Source of the DNA: Congeria kusceri
Taxonomy: Eukaryota; Mollusca; Bivalvia; Myida; Dreissenidae
Assembly: GCA_027627225.1 (NCBI GenBank)
Contig: CM051025.1
Location: 58,253,681 to 58,317,680 of the forward strand
DNA: 64,000 nucleotides
Direction of reading: 5' to 3'
In this document: positions 63,201-64,000 of the stretch, piece by piece
Layout of the letters: each line of letters starts with the position of its first letter
How positions within the stretch are numbered: the first letter of the stretch is position 1
Position numbers and translations under genes: made by a program
Notes under the pieces: generated by a model
Databases searched by the model: none
What the model saw: the letters and a program-made list of their open reading frames with translations, nothing else
Told to the model about the DNA's origin: nothing

Positions 63201-64000
63201 CGTTTACGTTTTGTTAATATGCTTTTAATTTGCGTTTTTAGCATCATATGTTCACTGTATTATATCGATAAGTATGACGTCATTCGCTCAATGTTTATCA
63301 ATAAAGCTGACATCATTTTGAATTGTTATGATTTATTGACGTCGCTGAAACGCACGTGTGAATTCTCTTCTCGGAAAATGGGCGGAGTATAGATAAATAT
63401 AGTTCTCATTCATAACCTTTAAACATACAAATTTTATATAAGATCGTGTTAGAATCGAAATAATTAACGGGTAACAGTTGGTTATTGCGGTAATAACCAA
63501 CGGTTTGTCGTTCCGATGCTTGTTATCAAACCACTCGGGCTACCGCCCTCGTGGTTTAATTCCTACGCATCGGAACTCCAAACAGTTGGTTATTACCGCA
63601 ATAACCAACAGTTACCCATCAATTATTTCTTAATTATATGTGCTGTTGATTTGTGCCATTGATACTATTTCATTTAGAAAGTCAATGTCATATTGCAGGT
63701 CAAGACACTCCAGTATTTACATTGTGTTATGTAAATAAAATCTTCGATCTTCAACTTCTCATTTATGCATACATACATAATCACTTTTTCAAGCCAATGC
63801 CAGTATGAGTACATACACTGGATCAATGGCTATTGATTATTTAAATTCGAACTTTAATAACCATTCTCAATATATACTAAGTAGATATTGAAATCACTTG
63901 AGTTAAGGGCAGTAAAATCATACGTGTTTGTTTTCAGAGTTTGACGAGGAGTTGCCAAGCGAGACAGGCAGCAGGTACTCCCTAGCCAACATCAGTAGGA
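32862..64000 (+). CDS. ATP10-class P4-ATPase (phospholipid flippase), 5' part, eight exons, open at right edge
   Basis: Exons 32862-33259, 33546-33750, 34393-34478, 45972-46084, 50003-50134, 58179-58309, 62668-62917 and 63938-64000+ join with matching phases (2, 0, 2, 1, 1, 0, 1) into 459 residues. Order: [20 protein letters not shown] before TM1 (about 67-84), TM2 (93-108), actuator loop with DGET at 184-187, TM3 (294-315), TM4 (343-367), and the phosphorylation site DKTGT at 412-416 (62836-62850), where Asp412 would be phosphorylated. [10 protein letters not shown] before the site and the TM1-2 region fit the ATP10A/B/D group, which moves phosphatidylcholine or glucosylceramide to the cytosolic leaflet with a CDC50-family subunit. 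The nucleotide-binding domain and TM5-10 lie beyond the window. TM4 has PLPL where P4-ATPases usually have PISL. Confidence 0.93.
33260..34392 (+). other. ATP10 introns 1 (33260-33545) and 2 (33751-34392)
   Basis: AT-rich, phases 2 and 0. I see no repeat or other feature in either, apart from exon 2 between them. Confidence 0.7.
33546..33750 (+). CDS. ATP10-like exon 2 (actuator domain)
   Basis: Starts with 1 nt completing Ser133, then 68 codons. It contains [28 protein letters not shown] and [15 protein letters not shown]. Family members usually have ETANLDGETN; the Met is a minor change. Donor GTATAT. Confidence 0.92.
34393..34478 (+). CDS. ATP10-like exon 3
   Basis: 28 codons plus 2 nt, [20 protein letters not shown] to FHGK. 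Acceptor TTTTCAG, donor GTAAGT. GC3 is only 7 of 28. Upstream of the long intron 3. Confidence 0.9.
34540..34740 (+). repeat. Dispersed repeat shared by introns 3 and 4
   Basis: GGGGTGGCGAAATCAATTG, GGACAAGTGAAATGTTGCCA and AATTTACT...TACTGTATAGACAA match GGGGTGGCAAAATAAATTG, GGACAAGTGAGGTTTTGCCA and TACTGTACGGAAAA at 46178-46290 in intron 4. Confidence 0.65.
35403..35661. mobile_element. Palindromic MITE, copy 4 (full length)
   Basis: From GGCGCGTCGTGGGAAAACC to its mirror GGTTTTCCCACGACGCGCC. Both stems GCCTGTGCAGTCCGCACAGG and CTGTGCGGACTGCACAGG are intact. The best copy for defining the family, about 259 bp. Confidence 0.9.
36485..36590 (+). repeat. Short TAGTAGCCA repeats
   Basis: TTTAGTAGCCAAT-type units of ~30 bp occur three to four times and are followed by TTGGCTATTTTGGCTAC in inverted sense. 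Confidence 0.55.
36706..37040. mobile_element. 335-bp element with CAGTCTTCACGAWTAA termini
   Basis: CAGTCTTCACGATTAA at 36706 matches the inverted right end at 15 of 16 positions. The interior contains mirrored GTCCACC and GGTGGACC words. No clear target duplication. Confidence 0.65.
38893..40488. mobile_element. Element with TTAAAGGGGC termini and a tRNA-like module, interrupted
   Basis: TTAAAGGGGCATATCGACGG (38895) mirrors the right end CCATCGAAACGCCCCTTTAA. At about 39056-39080 the minus strand reads GTGTGAGTTCGAATCC, a good Pol III B box. The repeat at 39325-40443 is inserted in it. Confidence 0.55.
39325..40443 (+). repeat. ~165-bp tandem repeat array, six units
   Basis: Starts TTAACTCGACTATTCGAAGA and ends GAATAGTCGAGCGCG...CAGCTCTTGTT, so its ends are partly inverted. 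Units (ACTACATAAGTTATTCACTT, AACTCCAGTRTCAGGGGCAA, CATAACTCTGTTTTGTATTT) recur at about 39444, 39607, 39772, 39939, 40091 and 40195. Confidence 0.8.
42254..42599. mobile_element. ~345-bp foldback element
   Basis: GTTAGGTTCCCACTATCAGG at the left and the imperfect mirror CCTGATAATGG...GTCCTAAC at the right. An inner stem TTAATCGTAGAAAAATTTT / AAAATTCTCTACGATTAA lies at about 42381-42427, and words such as ATCGTGTTAATCGT repeat. Confidence 0.6.
42838..42926. mobile_element. Small GCGTATAAG / CTTATACGC MITE
   Basis: CGCGTATAAGACGCAC at 42850 is mirrored by GTGCGGCTTATACGCG at 42898. The tail GAATTTACGGTAT resembles many short MITEs. Confidence 0.6.
44001..44241. mobile_element. Palindromic MITE, copy 5
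   Basis: From GAGAATGTCATGGGAAAACC to CACAACGCGGCTCA. The right stem is shortened (GTTGTGCACAGGCTGAT). Confidence 0.8.
45193..45433. mobile_element. Palindromic MITE, copy 6
   Basis: From TGAGGCATGTCGTGGGAAAA to CAAGACACGCTTCA. Both stems are present; the linker is in reverse orientation to copy 5. Confidence 0.85.
45575..45938. mobile_element. 364-bp element ending 33 nt before exon 4
   Basis: CAGGGCTTCCATTAA at the left mirrors TTAATGAAAGCCCTG at the right. It includes GGGAGTAATTTACTCCCAG. Flanks CTTACTCA and TTGTACTCA may be an eroded target duplication. An inverted copy lies at 53280-53652. Confidence 0.7.
45972..46084 (+). CDS. ATP10-like exon 4
   Basis: It completes Val230, then 37 codons, [20 protein letters not shown] to [10 protein letters not shown]3 is 33 of 37, in sharp contrast to exon 3. 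A MITE ends only 33 nt upstream of the acceptor. Confidence 0.92.
46178..46310 (+). repeat. Second copy of the intron 3/4 dispersed repeat
   Basis: Same orientation as the copy at 34540-34740 and same block order. It starts ~95 nt after exon 4. Confidence 0.6.
46911..48372 (+). mobile_element. ~1.46-kb hairpin-ended repeat (copy C)
   Basis: Starts TTTTTAGCTCACCTGAGCAC with mirror GTGCTCGGTGAGC, and ends GGGCCATCATGGCCCTCTTG. It aligns along its length with copy A at 12893-14283. Most complete copy here. Confidence 0.8.
49236..49697 (+). repeat. Partial copy of the ~165-bp array
   Basis: It shares ACTACATAAGTTATTCACTT, CATAACTCTGTTTTGTATTT and the 3' end GAATAGTCAAGCGCG...CAGCTCTTGTT with 39325-40443. 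About two and a half units. Confidence 0.8.
49849..49920 (+). repeat. (ATC)n-rich microsatellite
   Basis: Interrupted ATC/ATT triplets in intron 4 upstream of exon 5. Confidence 0.75.
50003..50134 (+). CDS. ATP10-like exon 5 (TM3)
   Basis: It completes Gly268, then [20 protein letters not shown] and [20 protein letters not shown]. Acceptor ATTTCAG, donor GTATGT. GC3 is 33 of 43. Confidence 0.93.
50324..51094 (+). mobile_element. Hairpin-ended repeat, short copy (E)
   Basis: Starts TTTAGCTCAACTGAGCACAA with mirror GTGCTCATGGTGAGC and ends GTTGAGCGACCTAGGGCC...CTCTTTTGTTT. The body holds ~115-bp units (CAGAACATTTGTCCAAATGA, GGTCAAAAACTAGGTCA). Confidence 0.75.
51345..52620 (-). mobile_element. 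tRNA-like (SINE-like) element interrupted by 51476-52427
   Basis: On the minus strand a B-box-like AGAGTTCGATACCC is visible at about 51375. After the insertion the 3' half resumes and matches 19020-19248 in block order (AAAAGGGCCAA, CAGTATTAATATYTAAATT, GCCCTTT). The 5' end is unclear. Confidence 0.55.
51476..52427. mobile_element. ~950-bp insertion with AGGG(N)-type inverted ends
   Basis: The left end AGGGCCTTCCCTAGG and the right end, read inverted, AGGGACATCCCCAGG agree at 11 of 15 positions. Removing it rejoins the tRNA-like element to match the intact copy at 18725-19250. Both ends have CCCGGG-rich words. Confidence 0.6.
53280..53652. mobile_element. Inverted copy of the element at 45575-45938
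   Basis: CAGGGCTTTCATTAA starts it and the body is the reverse complement of the 45575 copy through GGGAGTAAATTACTCC. The far end has diverged. Confidence 0.75.
54788..55310 (-). repeat. Inverted copy of the left half of 51476-52427
   Basis: About 520 bp of the left part (to about 52003) recur in reverse orientation, including ACGTCATTTGACACATGCCG and GGGATACCCCTCCCTAA. The arms are separated by about 2.8 kb. Confidence 0.8.
55910..56100 (+). repeat. Direct repeat shared by introns 5 and 6, copy 1
   Basis: GTAAAATCAATTTTAATGAT, ACAAATGGTTAAACTGCATA and ACTTCACATAATAGTGTGTT match the segment at 59968-60145 in the same order. Confidence 0.7.
56787..57578 (+). repeat. 66-bp minisatellite, 12 copies
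   Basis: Twelve units of exactly 66 bp begin AAGCAATAGRGTACCAAAG and contain ATTTCTACACTAGTCTTGG and TAATGTTATATACTACAT. Copies differ at only a few sites. Since 66 is divisible by 3, one frame stays open across all copies (56806-57672). Confidence 0.95.
58003..58078 (+). repeat. (GAT)n-rich microsatellite
   Basis: GATGATGAGGATGATGATGA-type tract in intron 5, ~100 bp upstream of exon 6. Confidence 0.85.
58179..58309 (+). CDS. ATP10-like exon 6 (TM3-TM4 loop)
   Basis: It completes Gly312, then 43 codons, [20 protein letters not shown] to LLTYIIIFQ. Acceptor CCTGCAG, donor GTAGGT. Confidence 0.92.
58326..58670 (+). repeat. Tandem repeat directly after exon 6
   Basis: Three to four units with TGTTTATTGGGAAAGATC, GAAGTACTTCAAGTAGCAG and GGGTGCTACACCATGCT and C tracts, with unit lengths of roughly 50-90 bp. 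It starts 16 nt past the donor site. Confidence 0.8.
58908..59300 (+). repeat. Intact copy of the ~150-bp repeat split at 6480-8640
   Basis: GGTTAACTAGATTTTATCG, TCTAGCACCAACACC, ACACTTGGATACTTACACAG and CAGCACCAACTGGGGGC are in the same order, without the insertion. Confidence 0.75.
59400..59505. mobile_element. Palindromic MITE, copy 7 (fragment)
   Basis: It retains the linker (GTGGATTTATGTTTAGAAAA, ACCATAAAAGCGGAAAGTGC) and part of each stem. Confidence 0.75.
59968..60145 (+). repeat. Direct repeat shared by introns 5 and 6, copy 2
   Basis: Matches 55910-56100 block by block. Confidence 0.7.
60409..61141. mobile_element. hAT-like non-autonomous element with exact 8-bp target duplication
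   Basis: 733 bp. TAGGGATGGCA at the left mirrors TGCCATCCCTG at the right, with CAAAGTAC at 60401-60408 and 61142-61149. Sub-terminal GAATATTCGAATATTC-type motifs occur at both ends. No transposase frame. Confidence 0.9.
61284..61529. mobile_element. Palindromic MITE, copy 8
   Basis: From GGCACGTCGTGGGAAAACC to CTCACGACGCTCCTCA, both stems present, with a short deletion in the linker. Confidence 0.85.
61919..62143. mobile_element. Palindromic MITE, copy 9 (left end lost)
   Basis: It begins inside the left stem (CAGTCTGCACAGGCTAATCC) next to a duplicated TTGGTTTGTTTGTTTATATG. The right end has a small internal duplication of CATTAAGCCTGGTTTTCCCA. Confidence 0.8.
62280..62345 (+). pseudogene. 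Exon-like fragment resembling acyl-CoA carboxylase carboxyltransferase
   Basis: 22 codons between a good acceptor (TTGCTTTCAG) and a weak donor (GTCTGC) read [20 protein letters not shown] then TE. LLDPGSFxELxAL is the wording of the N-terminal part of biotin-dependent carboxyltransferases such as PCCB. It does not fit the ATP10 protein and would have to be skipped. It may also be chance. Confidence 0.3.
62414..62439 (+). pseudogene. Copy of the exon 7 acceptor, possible dead exon
   Basis: 26 nt match 62645-62670, the acceptor of exon 7, at 24 positions. The following sequence resembles exon 7 weakly (TTTGCCCCTTGTCCATACTGG) but meets a stop codon after ten codons. Confidence 0.4.
62668..62917 (+). 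CDS. ATP10-like exon 7 (TM4 end and phosphorylation site)
   Basis: 83 codons plus 1 nt. [20 protein letters not shown], then [10 protein letters not shown], then [20 protein letters not shown]. The acceptor is TTCTGTTCCAG. The donor read here is GTGTGA at 62918, a weak site, chosen because phase 1 fits exon 8. Confidence 0.92.
62918..63937 (+). other. ATP10 intron 7
   Basis: 1.0 kb, phase 1. Apart from the hairpin at 63461-63625 I see nothing in it. Confidence 0.7.
63461..63625. mobile_element. 165-bp near-perfect hairpin element
   Basis: Arms TAATTAACGGGTAACAGTTG and its complement, each holding an inner palindrome TTGGTTATTGCGGTAATAAC. The loop contains GCATCGGAAC mirrored by GTTCCGATGC. 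A full-length foldback MITE. Confidence 0.85.
63938..64000 (+). CDS. ATP10-like exon 8, cut by the window edge
   Basis: It completes Glu439, then [20 protein letters not shown], still open at 64000. Acceptor TTTTCAG. Acidic, as expected for the variable insert after the phosphorylation site. Confidence 0.8.

Overview
The window is eukaryotic nuclear DNA: AT-rich, gene-poor, with GT-AG introns and many short dispersed repeats. It is most likely from a bivalve mollusc. The ~240-bp palindromic elements and the repeats beginning TTTAGCTCACCTGAGCAC resemble what I remember from Dreissena-type heterodont bivalves; that attribution is from memory and unchecked. There are no operons, no CRISPR array, and no clear true tRNA or rRNA gene.

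Four genes can be supported by joining exons through splice sites and reading phase. (1) 241-1370 (+): the last two coding exons of a cyclic-nucleotide-binding-domain protein resembling CNBD2; the rest lies left of the window. (2) 2320-5726 (+): a complete two-exon gene for a 469-residue protein with eight paired Cys/His zinc ligands near the N-terminus and a long disordered tail; I cannot name it. (3) 27717-16743 (-): a complete five-exon COMMD8 gene, 190 residues, all introns phase 0. (4) 32862 to beyond 64000 (+): the first eight coding exons of an ATP10-class P4-ATPase (lipid flippase), including the DGET loop and the DKTGT phosphorylation site, running off the right edge.

COMMD8 and the ATP10 gene sit head to head about 5.1 kb apart. 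As I remember the human map, COMMD8 (-) and ATP10D (+) are divergent neighbours at 4p12, so this looks like microsynteny kept since the bilaterian ancestor.

The rest is intron and intergenic DNA filled with non-autonomous transposons and tandem repeats. The clearest are: two hAT-like elements with exact 8-bp target duplications (22725-23535 and 60409-61141); elements with perfect 14-bp terminal repeats (6674-8383 and 24124-25631); a pogo/Tigger-like element (9280-9909) beside an inverted duplication of its own left edge; nine copies of a palindromic MITE; several copies of a ~1-1.5-kb repeat with a hairpin end; tRNA-like (SINE) modules inside elements with inverted termini; and arrays of 50, 51, 66 and ~165 bp. 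Several insertions are nested, which gives a relative age order.

I see no obviously new multi-gene system. The best second-look items are the COMMD8-ATP10 pair, the abrupt rise in GC3 between ATP10 exons 3 and 4, the altered TM4 motif, a decayed copy of the exon 7 acceptor, a carboxyltransferase-like exon fragment in ATP10 intron 6, and the tRNA-like modules.
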